DNA of 64,000 nt from Flavonifractor sp. AGMB03687 (GTDB lineage: Bacteria; Bacillota; Clostridia; Oscillospirales; Oscillospiraceae), in contig NZ_JADKZI010000002.1 in assembly GCF_017811815.1 (NCBI RefSeq), positions 538,145 through 602,144 of the forward strand, in the 5' to 3' direction. Within the stretch, counting starts at the first letter, position 1. Each line of letters begins with the position of its first letter. Made by a program: the position numbers and the translations under genes. Shown here one piece after another: positions 53,142 to 61,645 of the stretch. The notes beneath the pieces are model-generated. The model searched no databases. It saw nothing but the letters and a program-made list of their open reading frames with translations, and was not told the DNA's origin.

Positions 53142-54314
53142 ATGACCGAACTGGAGCTGAAATACGGCTGTAACCCCAACCAGAAGCCCGCCCGCATCTT
53201 TATGGAGTCCGGCGAGCTGCCCATCAAGGTGCTCAACGGCAAGCCGGGCTACATCAACTTCCTGGACGCTCTGAACTCCTGGCAGCTGGTCAAGGAGCTG
53301 AAGGAGGCCACCGGCCTGCCCGCCGCCGCTTCCTTCAAGCACGTCTCCCCCGCCGGCGCCGCTGTGGGCACTCCCCTCACCGACGTGGAGAAGAAGATCT
53401 ACTTTGCCGAGGACATGGACCTGTCCCCCATCGCCTGCGCCTATGTGAAGGCCCGGGGCGCTGACCGGCTGTGCTCCTACGGCGACTGGGCCGCCCTGTC
53501 CGACGTGTGCGACGCCCAGACCGCTCACTACCTGGCCCTGGAAGTATCCGACGGCGTCATCGCCCCCGGCTACACCGACGAGGCTCTGGAGATCCTCAAG
53601 ACCAAGCGCAAGGGCGGCTACAACGTGGTGGAGATCGACCCCAACTACGTCCCCAAGGCCATCGAGCACAAGGACGTGTTCGGCATTACCTTTGAGCAGG
53701 GCCGCAACAACTACGAGATCAACACCGACCTGCTGAACAACATCGTCACCGACAGCAAGGACCTGCCGGAAAACGCCAAGCGGGACATGCTCATCTCCCT
53801 CATCACCCTGAAGTACACCCAGTCCAACTCCGTGTGCTACGTGAAGGACGGCCAGGCCATCGGCGTGGGCGCTGGTCAGCAGAGCCGCATCCATTGCACC
53901 CGTCTGGCGGGCTCCAAAGCGGACAACTGGCTGCTGCGCCAGCATCCCAAGGTGCTGGGCCTCCAGTTCGTGGACGGCATCCGCCGTCCCGACCGGGACA
54001 ACGCCATCGACGTGTACATCTCCGACGAGTACGAGGACGTGCTGGCCGAGGGCGTGTGGCAGAACACCTTCAAAGTCAAGCCCGAGGTGCTCACCGCTGA
54101 GGAAAAGAATGCCTGGATCGCCACCCAGTCCGGCGTGACCGTGGGCTCCGACGCCTTCTTCCCCTTCGGCGACAACGTGGAGCGCGCCCGTAAGTCCGGC
54201 GTGTCCTACATCGTGCAGCCCGGCGGCTCCATCCGGGACGACCATGTCATCGCCACCTGCAACAAGTACGGCATCGTCATGGCCTTCACCGGCATGCGGC
54301 TGTTCCATCACTAA
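53142..54314 (+). CDS. Free-standing AICAR transformylase (PurH C-terminal domain only)
   Basis: The 390-residue protein starts directly in the transformylase domain: LKYGCNPNQKPA, then AAASFKHVSPAGAAVG near residue 62, where Lys-His are catalytic, and late QPGGSIRDD. No cyclohydrolase domain precedes it. Typical bifunctional PurH has about 510 residues, so this is the split form. It formylates AICAR; the product goes to PurO encoded 19 bp upstream. Confidence 0.92.
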   Translation: MTELELKYGCNPNQKPARIFMESGELPIKVLNGKPGYINFLDALNSWQLVKELKEATGLPAAASFKHVSPAGAAVGTPLTDVEKKIYFAEDMDLSPIACAYVKARGADRLCSYGDWAALSDVCDAQTAHYLALEVSDGVIAPGYTDEALEILKTKRKGGYNVVEIDPNYVPKAIEHKDVFGITFEQGRNNYEINTDLLNNIVTDSKDLPENAKRDMLISLITLKYTQSNSVCYVKDGQAIGVGAGQQSRIHCTRLAGSKADNWLLRQHPKVLGLQFVDGIRRPDRDNAIDVYISDEYEDVLAEGVWQNTFKVKPEVLTAEEKNAWIATQSGVTVGSDAFFPFGDNVERARKSGVSYIVQPGGSIRDDHVIATCNKYGIVMAFTGMRLFHH

Positions 54315-54356
54315 TTGGCGCATCGCCTGATATCAACGAAAACGAGGTATAACGCT

Positions 54357-55613
54357 ATGAAAGTTCTCGTCGTAGGCGGAGGCGGGCGGGAGCACGCCAT
54401 CTGCTGGAAGCTGTCCCAGAGCCCCCATGTTACCCGGCTCTACTGCGCCCCCGGCAACGGCGGCATTGAATCCATCGCCCAGTGCGTTCCCATTGCCGCC
54501 ACCGACGTGGACGGCATGGTAAAGTGGGCCAAGAGCCACGCCGTGGATTTCGTGGTGGTAGCTCCCGACGATCCCCTGGCCCTGGGCATGGTGGACGCCA
54601 TGGAGGCGGCGGGCATTCCCGCCTTCGGCCCCACGGCGGACGCTGCCATCATCGAGGCCAGCAAGATCTTCTCCAAGAACCTGATGAAGAAGTACAACAT
54701 CCCCACGGCCAAGTATGAGACCTTCACCGACATGGATGCCGCCCTGGCCTATGTGGAGGAGCAGGGCGCTCCCATCGTGGTGAAGGCCGACGGCCTGGCT
54801 CTGGGCAAGGGCGTCATTGTGGCCCAGACCGTGGAGGAGGCCAAGGAGGCTGTCCGCTCCATGATGAGCGACCACCGCTTCGGCGACGCCGGGGCCAAGG
54901 TGGTTATTGAGGAGTGCATGACCGGTCCCGAGGTCACCGTGTTGGCCTTCTGCGACGGCGAGCACCTGCTGTGCATGCCCTCCTCCCAGGACCACAAGCG
55001 GGCCTATGACGGCAACCAGGGCCCCAACACCGGCGGCATGGGTGCCATCTCCCCCTCCCCCAACTACACCGCCGCCGTGGCCATCCAGTGCATGCGGGAC
55101 ATTTTCATGCCCACCGTGGCCGCGCTGAAGACGGAGGGCCGTCCTTTCAAGGGCGTCATCTACTTCGGTCTGATGATCACCCCCGAGGGCCCCAAGGTGG
55201 TGGAGTACAACGCCCGCTTCGGCGATCCCGAGTGTCAGGCCGTCCTCTCCCTGCTGGACTCCGACCTGATGGAGATCTTCGCTGCCTGCCGTGAGGGCCA
55301 GCTCAACAAGATGGACATCCGCTGGAAGCCGGGCGCGGCCTGCTGCCTGGTGCTGGCCTCCGGCGGCTATCCCGGCAGCTATCAGAAGGGCTACCCCGTC
55401 ACCGGCCTGGACGAGGCTGGCGAGACCGCCGTGGTCTTCCACGCCGGCACCAAGCTGAACGACAACGGCGATATCGTCACCAACGGCGGCCGTGTTCTGG
55501 GCGTCACCGCCACCGGCGACAACCTGGACGCCGCCATTGATGCAGCCTACGCCTCCGCCAAGCATATCCACTTCCAGGACATGCACTTCCGCACCGACAT
55601 CGGTCGCGTGTAA
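54357..55613 (+). CDS. purD: Phosphoribosylamine-glycine ligase
   Basis: The 418-residue ATP-grasp enzyme has MKVLVVGGGGREHAICWKL at the start, VVKADGLALGKGVIVA near residue 140, NTGGMGAISPSPNYT near residue 224, and VEYNARFGDPE, the metal-binding segment. The start is the ATG with GAGGT upstream. It is the last gene of the operon; purL, purQ, purS and purB are not in the window. Confidence 0.96.
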   Translation: MKVLVVGGGGREHAICWKLSQSPHVTRLYCAPGNGGIESIAQCVPIAATDVDGMVKWAKSHAVDFVVVAPDDPLALGMVDAMEAAGIPAFGPTADAAIIEASKIFSKNLMKKYNIPTAKYETFTDMDAALAYVEEQGAPIVVKADGLALGKGVIVAQTVEEAKEAVRSMMSDHRFGDAGAKVVIEECMTGPEVTVLAFCDGEHLLCMPSSQDHKRAYDGNQGPNTGGMGAISPSPNYTAAVAIQCMRDIFMPTVAALKTEGRPFKGVIYFGLMITPEGPKVVEYNARFGDPECQAVLSLLDSDLMEIFAACREGQLNKMDIRWKPGAACCLVLASGGYPGSYQKGYPVTGLDEAGETAVVFHAGTKLNDNGDIVTNGGRVLGVTATGDNLDAAIDAAYASAKHIHFQDMHFRTDIGRV

Positions 55614-55627
55614 TGCTCGATTCCATC

Positions 55628-55665
55628 AAAAAAGGCCGCCTGTCTGTGACAGGCGGCCTTTTTTC
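55628..55665. terminator. Terminator of the purine operon, bidirectional
   Basis: AAAAAAGGCCGCCTGTC-N3-GACAGGCGGCC is followed by TTTTTTC; also usable for the convergent lysC unit. Confidence 0.88.
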
Positions 55666-55689
55666 ATACTCATTATGGACTTATGAGGT

Positions 55690-56913
55690 TCAGTTCCCGC
55701 CGAACTCGTGGAAGAACCGGTCGTGGATGACCTGGACAGCCCGGTCAGCCTCAGGCATATCCACCAGCACGGAGACCTTGATCTCGCTGGTGGCGATCAT
55801 ATTGATGTTGATGCCAGCGTTGTAGAGGGCCTCGAACATCTTGGCGGCCACGCCGGGGTTATGGATCATGCCGGCGCCCACGATGGACACCTTGGCAATG
55901 GAGTCGTTGACGTCGATGTGATCGAAGCCCAGCGCGCCCTTGTGGGCCTCCAGGCTCTCCTTGGCGCGGTCCATATCCTGCTTGCCCACAGTGAAGCTGA
56001 TGTCCTTGGTGTTGTTGCGGCCGATGGACTGCAGGATGATGTCCACGTTGATCTTTTCCTTGGCCAGCAGGGAGAAAATCTTAAAGGCGATACCAGGCTG
56101 GTCGGCCAGACCCACAACGGCCAGACGGGCCACGTTCTTGTCGCAGGCCACCCCGCTGACGTGCATTTTTTCCATGGTTTTTGCAACCTCCTTGACTTTG
56201 GTGCCGGGCTTGCCGGAGAAACTGGAGAGGACCTCCAGGTTGACGCTGTAGCGCTTCGCCATCTCCACGGAGCGGTTGTGGAGCACCTGGGCTCCCAGGG
56301 TGGCCAGCTCCAGCATCTCGTCATAGGTGATCTCATCCAGCTGGAACGTGCCGGTGACATGGCGGGGATCGGCGGTAAACACACCGTCCACGTCGGTATA
56401 GATCTGGCACAAGTCGGCCCGCAGGGCGGCGGCCAGAGCCACAGCCGAGGTGTCGGAGCCGCCCCGGCCCAGAGTGGTAATGTCGTCATACTTGTTCAGG
56501 CCCTGGAAGCCGGTGACGATGACGATGGCCTTCTTGTCCAGCTCAGCCATCACGCGCTCGGTGTCCAGCCGCTTGATGCGGGCGTCGCCGTAGACGGAGT
56601 TGGTGCGGAACCCGGCCTGCCAGCCCGTCAGAGAGACGACGGGATAGCCCATAGCCTCAATGGCCATAGCACACAGGGAGCAGGAGATCTGCTCGCCGGT
56701 GGACAGGAGCATATCCATCTCTCGCTTGGAAGCATTGGGGTTGATCTCGGCAGCCTTGGCGATCAGGTCGTCGGTGGTATCCCCCTGGGCGGAGAGGACC
56801 GCCACCACGCTGTGGCCGCGGCGGTAGGTCTCCGTGATGATGCGGGCCACGTTGCGGATGCGGTCTGCATCAGCAACGGAGCTGCCGCCAAATTTTTTTA
56901 CGATGAGTCCCAT
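55690..56913 (-). CDS. lysC: Aspartate kinase
   Basis: The 407-residue monofunctional aspartokinase has the kinase domain VKKFGGSSVADADRI and TLGRGGSDTSAVALAAAL (about 1-245). Two C-terminal ACT domains (about 265-400, including GIAFKIFSLLA and GVAAKMFEALYNAGI) bind feedback effectors. It phosphorylates aspartate, the first step to lysine, threonine and methionine. It lies downstream of hom and an ACT protein in one leftward unit. Confidence 0.96.
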   Translation of the reverse strand: MGLIVKKFGGSSVADADRIRNVARIITETYRRGHSVVAVLSAQGDTTDDLIAKAAEINPNASKREMDMLLSTGEQISCSLCAMAIEAMGYPVVSLTGWQAGFRTNSVYGDARIKRLDTERVMAELDKKAIVIVTGFQGLNKYDDITTLGRGGSDTSAVALAAALRADLCQIYTDVDGVFTADPRHVTGTFQLDEITYDEMLELATLGAQVLHNRSVEMAKRYSVNLEVLSSFSGKPGTKVKEVAKTMEKMHVSGVACDKNVARLAVVGLADQPGIAFKIFSLLAKEKINVDIILQSIGRNNTKDISFTVGKQDMDRAKESLEAHKGALGFDHIDVNDSIAKVSIVGAGMIHNPGVAAKMFEALYNAGININMIATSEIKVSVLVDMPEADRAVQVIHDRFFHEFGGN

Positions 56914-56965
56914 TGGCGTTTGTACCCCCTAAATCAGGTGAAATCTCTTATGGCATCCTATGCGC

Positions 56966-58177
56966 TCAGTCCAGTACCCGGAACAGCGAACAGGGCTTCA
57001 GACCGGACAGCTTCTCCTCCAGAGCCCCGCGGGTCATGGGCGTGGTGAGGAAGGCAAACTCGTTCTCCGGCGCACCGGCCCGGGGCAGCAGCGCACAGTC
57101 GGGGAAGGCGGCCTTCACGTCCTCCAGCTTCCCCTCCACCCGGACATACCAGGCGCTCTCCAGATTGGTAGGCGGAACAGCCACATCGTCGCCGCCCTCC
57201 GACCAGAACATCCGCTTCTTCTCGTCCTTATGGCGGGCCGCGTCAATGACGTCGGCCACCACGGCGGAAGCGGTGGGCAGCTTACCGGCGCCCCGGCCGT
57301 AGAACATCACGTCGCCGATGGCATTGCCCTTGACGGCGATGGCGTTGAACACGTCCTCCACGCCGGCCAGGGGATCCTCCACGTCCACCAGATGGGGGGC
57401 CACATAGGCGCACACCTTGCCGTCGTCCTGATGGATGGCCCGGCCCAGCAGCTTGATCTTCTTGCCGCAGGCATCGGCATAGGCCACATCGGCCAGGCTC
57501 ACGCCGGTGATGCCCTCGGTGGGTACCTGGCTGGGATAGACGTGGCGGCCAAAGGCCAGAGAGGACAGGATGCAGATCTTCCGGCAGGCGTCGTGGCCCT
57601 CGATATCGGCGGTGGGGTCCTGCTCGGCGTAGCCGTTCTGCTGGGCCTCCTTCAGGGCGGCCTCAAAGCTGAGCCCGGCACGGATCATCCGGGTCAGGAT
57701 ATAGTTGGTGGTACCGTTGAGGATACCGCAGATCTCCTCGATCTCGTTGGCGGCCAAGCACTGGTTCAGGGGGCGGATGATGGGGATACCGCCGCCCACG
57801 CTGGCCTCAAACAGATAGCTGACGCCCTTCTCCTGGGCCAGCTTCAGCAGCTCACAGCCGTGCTCGGCTACCAGCTCCTTGTTGGAGGTGACCACGCTCT
57901 TGCCGGCAGCCAGGGCCCGGCGGGTAAAGTCCAGAGCCACCTTGGCGCCGCCGATGGTCTCCACCACGATGTTGACCTCGGGGTCGTTCTCAATGATGCT
58001 GAAATCATGAATGACCTTATCGGCAAAGGGGCTGTCAGGGAAATCCCGCACGTCCAGAATATACTTCAGCCGGATCAGGTCATCTACTTTTTTGTCAATA
58101 TGGCTGCCGTTGGTAGCCAAAACCTCCGCCACGCCGGAGCCTACCACGCCAAAGCCCAAAATCGCTACGTTTACCAT
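56966..58177 (-). CDS. hom: Homoserine dehydrogenase
   Basis: The 403-residue enzyme has the NAD(P) fold VAILGFGVVGSGVAEVL, the substrate-site segments VTSNKELVAEHG and EASVGGGIPII, NGTTNYILTRM, and a C-terminal ACT domain (about 330-400) for feedback control. The start is the ATG with AGGAGG upstream. It reduces aspartate semialdehyde to homoserine. Confidence 0.96.
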   Translation of the reverse strand: MVNVAILGFGVVGSGVAEVLATNGSHIDKKVDDLIRLKYILDVRDFPDSPFADKVIHDFSIIENDPEVNIVVETIGGAKVALDFTRRALAAGKSVVTSNKELVAEHGCELLKLAQEKGVSYLFEASVGGGIPIIRPLNQCLAANEIEEICGILNGTTNYILTRMIRAGLSFEAALKEAQQNGYAEQDPTADIEGHDACRKICILSSLAFGRHVYPSQVPTEGITGVSLADVAYADACGKKIKLLGRAIHQDDGKVCAYVAPHLVDVEDPLAGVEDVFNAIAVKGNAIGDVMFYGRGAGKLPTASAVVADVIDAARHKDEKKRMFWSEGGDDVAVPPTNLESAWYVRVEGKLEDVKAAFPDCALLPRAGAPENEFAFLTTPMTRGALEEKLSGLKPCSLFRVLD

Positions 58178-58207
58178 ATGGATGCCTCCTTGCTCCAAAG
58201 GGCTCAT

Positions 58208-58648
58208 TTACCCTGATATCACTTCGCTCCGCAGCACGCCTTCCACCTTCAGCAGCCGCTCCAGCAGCTCCTCCATGGGAATCTGAAGACCGGAGGTCTC
58301 CGCCCCGATGGTTACCGCCGCACAGCCGCTGACCGGAATGGCCTGATTGATGGTGAGAATATTCCCGCCGGTGGTGGCAAAAATATTCAGGACCGCGGAC
58401 AGAACGCCGGGCTCATCCTTCAGCACGATCTGGAAGGTGACGATGCGCCCGTGCAGCATGTCGTTGAAGGGCCGCACCGCGTCCTTATACTTGTAAAAAG
58501 CGCTGCGGCTGATGCCCACCCGGCGCACGGCCTGGTTGACAGCTCCGGCCTCGCCGGTCTCCAGCAAGCGCTTGGCTTCCGCCACCTTCAGAAAAACCTC
58601 CGGCAGCGCACTGGCTTCCACAATGAAGTAGGCTGGTGCCTTGCCCAT
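58208..58648 (-). CDS. UPF0735 ACT-domain regulator (PheB-like)
   Basis: The protein has 146 residues. An N-terminal helix-turn-helix-like part (about 20-58, VNQAVRRVGISRSAFYKYKD) precedes an ACT domain (about 70-140, FQIVLKDEPGVLSAVLNIFA). Family members sit beside hom and probably sense an amino acid such as threonine or phenylalanine. AGGAGG precedes the chosen ATG. First gene of the hom-lysC unit. Confidence 0.88.
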   Translation of the reverse strand: MGKAPAYFIVEASALPEVFLKVAEAKRLLETGEAGAVNQAVRRVGISRSAFYKYKDAVRPFNDMLHGRIVTFQIVLKDEPGVLSAVLNIFATTGGNILTINQAIPVSGCAAVTIGAETSGLQIPMEELLERLLKVEGVLRSEVISG

Positions 58649-58704
58649 TCTATGGACCTCCTCCTGTCCTTGACAGAAAAGCATTTGTTTCTGTATTGTG
58701 GTCC

Positions 58705-58733
58705 ATTTTAGCACATTGAAGTCCCCGCCGCAA
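58705..58733 (-). promoter_or_regulatory. Promoter of the ACT-hom-lysC operon
   Basis: On the minus strand TTGCGG (58728-58733), a 17-bp spacer and TAAAAT (58705-58710). Confidence 0.6.
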
Positions 58734-58823
58734 GGGCCAACTTCCTCCTGCCTGCCGATTTCCGCCTTGCTTCTCCCCCTGTTTTTCGTCAATTTATACA
58801 TATTTTAGGAAGGAGGGGTCATT

Positions 58824-59933
58824 TTGCAGGAGGACAGGTACCTGCGGGGGGTGATCCGGCTGCTGTGGGTGGGGCTGATCCTGGCCGCTCTCTGGGCCGG
58901 GCTGCGCTGGCTGCTGCCGCTGGCGGCCCCCTTCTTACTGGCGGCAGTACTGGCCTGGCTAATGGAACCGGCAGTCCGCTTCCTCTCGGTCCGCTGCCGC
59001 CTCCCCCGCCGTCTGGCGGCGGTGCTGTGCACTTTGGCGGCAGCCGGACTGGCCATAGGCGGGGCGGCGCTACTGCTGTGGCGGCTGTGGTATGAGCTGA
59101 CCCAGCTGGCCGGGCGGCTGCCCGCCCTGCTGGCGGAACTGGATGGACTGGCCCAACAGGCGGAGAGCTGGCTGTACCGCCTCTTTGTTGCCCTGCCCGA
59201 CCAGCTGCGGGAGCCTGCCCGTCAGGCTGCCGAGGCCCTGGGTCAGAGCCTGCTGGCCCTGCCGGGCTGGCTGGGGGAAACGGTGACGTCCCGGGCCGTC
59301 CAGGGCCTCTCCGGCCTGCCCTCGGCGGGGCTGTTCCTCTTTACCGCTTTTCTGGCCGCCTACTTCTTCAGCGCAGGCAAACCCGGCCTGCGGGCTGCCT
59401 TTGCCCAGCTTCCCTCGCTGTGGCAGACGCGGCTGGGCCGCTGGAAGCAGGTGACGGTCCAGGCCATGGGGGGCTGGCTGCGGGCCCAGGGCCTGCTGGT
59501 GCTGGCCACCTTCGCGCAGGTGGCGGTGGGTCTGCTACTGCTCCGGGTGGAGCCAGCCATCCTGCTGGCCGGACTCACAGCCCTGGTGGACGCCCTCCCC
59601 ATCTTTGGCAGCGGCGCTGTGCTGCTTCCCTGGGGCCTGTGGGCCCTGCTCAGCGGCGATTATACCCTGGGGCTGGGCCTGTTTGCCCTGTACGGGCTGG
59701 TCACCCTGGTGCGCAGCCTGCTGGAGCCCCGGCTCGTAGGACAGAGGGCGGGTCTTCCCCCTCTGGCAGCTCTCATCAGCATGTACGCGGGGTTCCGTGT
59801 CTTCGGCGTGGCCGGGATGATACTGGCCCCTCTGGCGGCCGTGGTGGCCTGGCAGCTGTGGATGGACCAATCGCAAAAAGGGACGGCCACCAGGCCGTCC
59901 CCTCGTTCAGAGCCGTCAGATCCTCACGAATGA
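58824..59933 (+). CDS. ytvI: AI-2E family membrane protein, probable sporulation protein YtvI
   Basis: The 369-residue protein has about eight membrane segments. Its layout is that of the AI-2E/PerM family: two N-terminal pairs, an amphipathic middle, and the conserved late region TALVDALPIFGSGAVLLPWG and LLEPRLVGQRAGLPPLAAL. Clostridial members are annotated as sporulation protein YtvI. The start is TTG with AAGGAGGGG upstream. The last codons contain the terminator of the convergent gene, and the stop overlaps it by 10 bp. Confidence 0.82.
   Translation: MQEDRYLRGVIRLLWVGLILAALWAGLRWLLPLAAPFLLAAVLAWLMEPAVRFLSVRCRLPRRLAAVLCTLAAAGLAIGGAALLLWRLWYELTQLAGRLPALLAELDGLAQQAESWLYRLFVALPDQLREPARQAAEALGQSLLALPGWLGETVTSRAVQGLSGLPSAGLFLFTAFLAAYFFSAGKPGLRAAFAQLPSLWQTRLGRWKQVTVQAMGGWLRAQGLLVLATFAQVAVGLLLLRVEPAILLAGLTALVDALPIFGSGAVLLPWGLWALLSGDYTLGLGLFALYGLVTLVRSLLEPRLVGQRAGLPPLAALISMYAGFRVFGVAGMILAPLAAVVAWQLWMDQSQKGTATRPSPRSEPSDPHE
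59875..59901 (-). terminator. Terminator of the xpt-thioesterase unit, inside the ytvI 3' end
   Basis: On the minus strand GGGACGGCC-TGGT-GGCCGTCCC is followed by TTTTTG. It lies within the coding sequence of the opposite-strand gene. Confidence 0.8.
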
Positions 59934-60313
59934 TCCAAGCAGAAAAAGGTAAAATCGCCCAGAGCCAGCAGGCTCCCCGCCTCGTCCCGGATCTCCACCG
60001 TAGTCTGGCAGGTGGTTCCTCCCCGATGGCGGACCGTGGCCAGAGCCGTTACCCGACCGTGGTCGGCGGAACGGATGAAATCAATTCCGCCGTGGAGGGT
60101 CACGTAACGCCGTCCATCCGCCCGGCAGGCACAGCCGTCGGCGCAGTCAGCCAAGGTGTAGTAGGCGCCGCCGTGGAGTCTGCCAAGGGGATTTAAACTG
60201 TCCGGACCGATCTCCAGCACAGCCTCTCCCTCCTGCTGCTCTGTGAGCCGGACCTGGATGCCGTTATGTTCGGCAAAGGCGTTGGGGAGCGGCGTAAATC
60301 TCTCGTCAATCAT
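59924..60313 (-). CDS. PaaI-family hotdog thioesterase
   Basis: The 129-residue protein has the hotdog motif NPLGRLHGGAYYTLADCADG, with the HGG and the catalytic-acid region typical of PaaI-like acyl-CoA thioesterases. The start chosen is the ATG at 60313; an upstream GTG overlaps the ribosome site. It follows xpt by 13 bp. The acyl substrate is unknown. Confidence 0.87.
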   Translation of the reverse strand: MIDERFTPLPNAFAEHNGIQVRLTEQQEGEAVLEIGPDSLNPLGRLHGGAYYTLADCADGCACRADGRRYVTLHGGIDFIRSADHGRVTALATVRHRGGTTCQTTVEIRDEAGSLLALGDFTFFCLDHS

Positions 60314-60326
60314 GGCAGCCACCCTT

Positions 60327-60896
60327 TTACGCCAGGACGATGCGGCCCTGCTCGATGGCCTCCACCGTAGCCAGAGCCTCTACCCGGATGCCCATGCGGC
60401 GCAGCACCCGTCCACCTTCCCGCATGGACTTCTCAATGGCCACGCCCACGCCGGCCACTTCCCCGCCGGCCTTGGACACCAGCTCCAGCAGGCTGAGCAT
60501 AGTCTGACCGTTGGAGAGGATGTCGTCCACCAGCAGGACGTTGTCATCCTCCGTCAGATATTTCTTGGACACCCGCAGGGTATAGGACTTTTCCAGAGAA
60601 AAGGAATGGGTCTCGGCGGAATATACATCGGGGTCGATGTAACCGGTCTGGAATTTTTTCGCGTAAATCACCGGCACACCCAGGGCCTTGGCGGTAAAGC
60701 AGGCCAGCGCGATGCCGGAGCTCTCGGCGGTGAGCACCTTGGTAACATGCCCGCCCCGATAGCGCTTGGCCAGGGCGGCGCCCATCCGCTCCATCAGGTC
60801 CATATCCATACAGTGGTTGAGGAACATATCTACGTGGATGATGTCGCCCTCACCCACGACCGCATCGCTGAGGATGCGTCGTTTCAGTTCTTCCAT
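60327..60896 (-). CDS. xpt: Xanthine phosphoribosyltransferase
   Basis: The 189-residue enzyme has the PRPP loop NVLLVDDILSNGQT near residue 128 and the N-terminal FLNHCMDMDLMERMG typical of Xpt, with KVLTAESSGIALA. It salvages xanthine to XMP. AGGAGG precedes the ATG. In many Firmicutes xpt is under a guanine riboswitch; here the leader is only about 45 nt, so none is present. Confidence 0.95.
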   Translation of the reverse strand: MEELKRRILSDAVVGEGDIIHVDMFLNHCMDMDLMERMGAALAKRYRGGHVTKVLTAESSGIALACFTAKALGVPVIYAKKFQTGYIDPDVYSAETHSFSLEKSYTLRVSKKYLTEDDNVLLVDDILSNGQTMLSLLELVSKAGGEVAGVGVAIEKSMREGGRVLRRMGIRVEALATVEAIEQGRIVLA

Positions 60897-60942
60897 GTTT
60901 TCCTCCTGCGCATATTGACGCGGTTTCTGAAATACAAAACTG

Positions 60943-60971
60943 ATTATATCCCATTTTATGCCGGGCTGCAA
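60943..60971 (-). promoter_or_regulatory. xpt promoter
   Basis: On the minus strand TTGCAG (60966-60971), a 17-bp spacer and TATAAT (60943-60948). Confidence 0.75.
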
Positions 60972-60973
60972 TA

Positions 60974-61002
60974 TTGACAAGCGCACAAAAATAAGGTATT
61001 CT
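60974..61002 (+). promoter_or_regulatory. Promoter driving the orphan tRNA 5' half
   Basis: TTGACA (60974-60979), a 17-bp spacer and TATTCT (60997-61002), divergent from xpt. Transcription would begin near 61010, about 40 bp before the tRNA-like sequence, as for a normal tRNA gene. Confidence 0.7.
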
Positions 61003-61047
61003 ATACATTACCGTGTCGCGCGGTCTGCGCGGGCACTTCTATAGTAT

Positions 61048-61090
61048 GCAGCGGTATCGAAGTGGTCATAACGGGGCTGACTCGAAATCA
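61048..61090 (+). pseudogene. Orphan 5' half of a tRNA-Ser
   Basis: The sequence has a 7-nt acceptor strand (GCAGCGG), TA at positions 8-9, a serine-type D arm (TCGAAGTGGTCATAACGGGG) and the anticodon arm GCTGACTCGAAATCA with CGA in the loop. After TCA the sequence leaves the tRNA pattern. No matching acceptor 3' strand (CCGCTGC) occurs before the next intact tRNA. It looks like a tRNA gene cut at the 3' side of the anticodon stem. Confidence 0.6.
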
Positions 61091-61217
61091 TGTTTCCACT
61101 TTGGAAGTCCAAACTGCCGAAAAGCCAGTAACCATGCGGGTTTGCGGGCAAGTTCAAATCGTGAATTGGGGTCTGTTCTATCCTGTTGTTCTTCCCAATT
61201 TCCACGGCTTGAATTTT
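61082..61217 (+). repeat. Diverged repeat copy A (~135 bp), starting at TCGAAATCA
   Basis: The copy starts in the anticodon loop of the orphan tRNA half. It shares with copy B the blocks GTTTCC, AACCATGCGGGTT, AGTTCAAAT and TGTTCTATCCTGTTGTTCTT. Short reading frames on both strands are not convincing genes. Confidence 0.65.
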
Positions 61218-61339
61218 GCAGGAAAAAGGCTATAATGAGAGTGGTCATCTGACGGCCACTTTGAGAGGTGCGTTTTGGGGTTCCGTAGTTACCGCTATCG
61301 TCCCTGATTTACCGTCATCATCCAAGCTGGAGTCATGAT

Positions 61340-61475
61340 TCGAAATCAGGTTTCCTATGCGGAGTGCCAAACGGCTGAAACCCTTGGAACCATGCGGGTT
61401 CCAGCCGAGTTCAAATTGAATAATGTTGCTTGTTCTATCCTGTTGTTCTTCCCGATTTCCACCGGCTGAATTGGT
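61340..61475 (+). repeat. Diverged repeat copy B (~135 bp), starting at TCGAAATCA
   Basis: Copy B carries the same block order as copy A, 258 bp downstream, and also begins TCGAAATCA, the serine anticodon-loop sequence, here without a preceding D arm. The stretch 61218-61339 between the copies shows a possible TATAAT (61231-61236) but no gene. Confidence 0.65.
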
Positions 61476-61509
61476 CGGCGGGTCGGGACCAGGGATATAA
61501 CATAAATTT

Positions 61510-61603
61510 GGAGATGTACCCAAGCGGTTGAAGGGTCCGCACTCGAAATGCGGTAGGTCGGCTCAAAACCGGCGCGAGAGTTCGAATCTCTCCATCTCCG
61601 CCA
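61510..61603 (+). tRNA. tRNA-Ser (anticodon CGA)
   Basis: An intact type II tRNA: acceptor GGAGATG/CATCTCC (61510-61516 and 61593-61599), anticodon arm CCGCA-CTCGAAA-TGCGG with CGA, a long variable arm, T arm GAGAGTTCGAATCTCTC, discriminator G and an encoded CCA (61601-61603). It reads UCG serine codons. Confidence 0.97.
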
Positions 61604-61604
61604 T

Positions 61605-61645
61605 GAGGTCTGCCAGCGAAAAGCTGGTAGACCTCTTTCCTTTTT
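61605..61645 (+). terminator. Terminator of tRNA-Ser
   Basis: GAGGTCTGCCAGC-GAAA-AGCTGGTAGACCTC is followed by TTTCCTTTTT, starting 2 bases past CCA. Confidence 0.82.

Noticed and set aside
61066..61523. Short similar frames on the minus strand in the two repeats (NREEQQDRT / NWEEQQDRT)
   Set aside because: The likeness follows from the DNA repeat. There are no ribosome sites, and the frames differ in length and are disrupted relative to each other.
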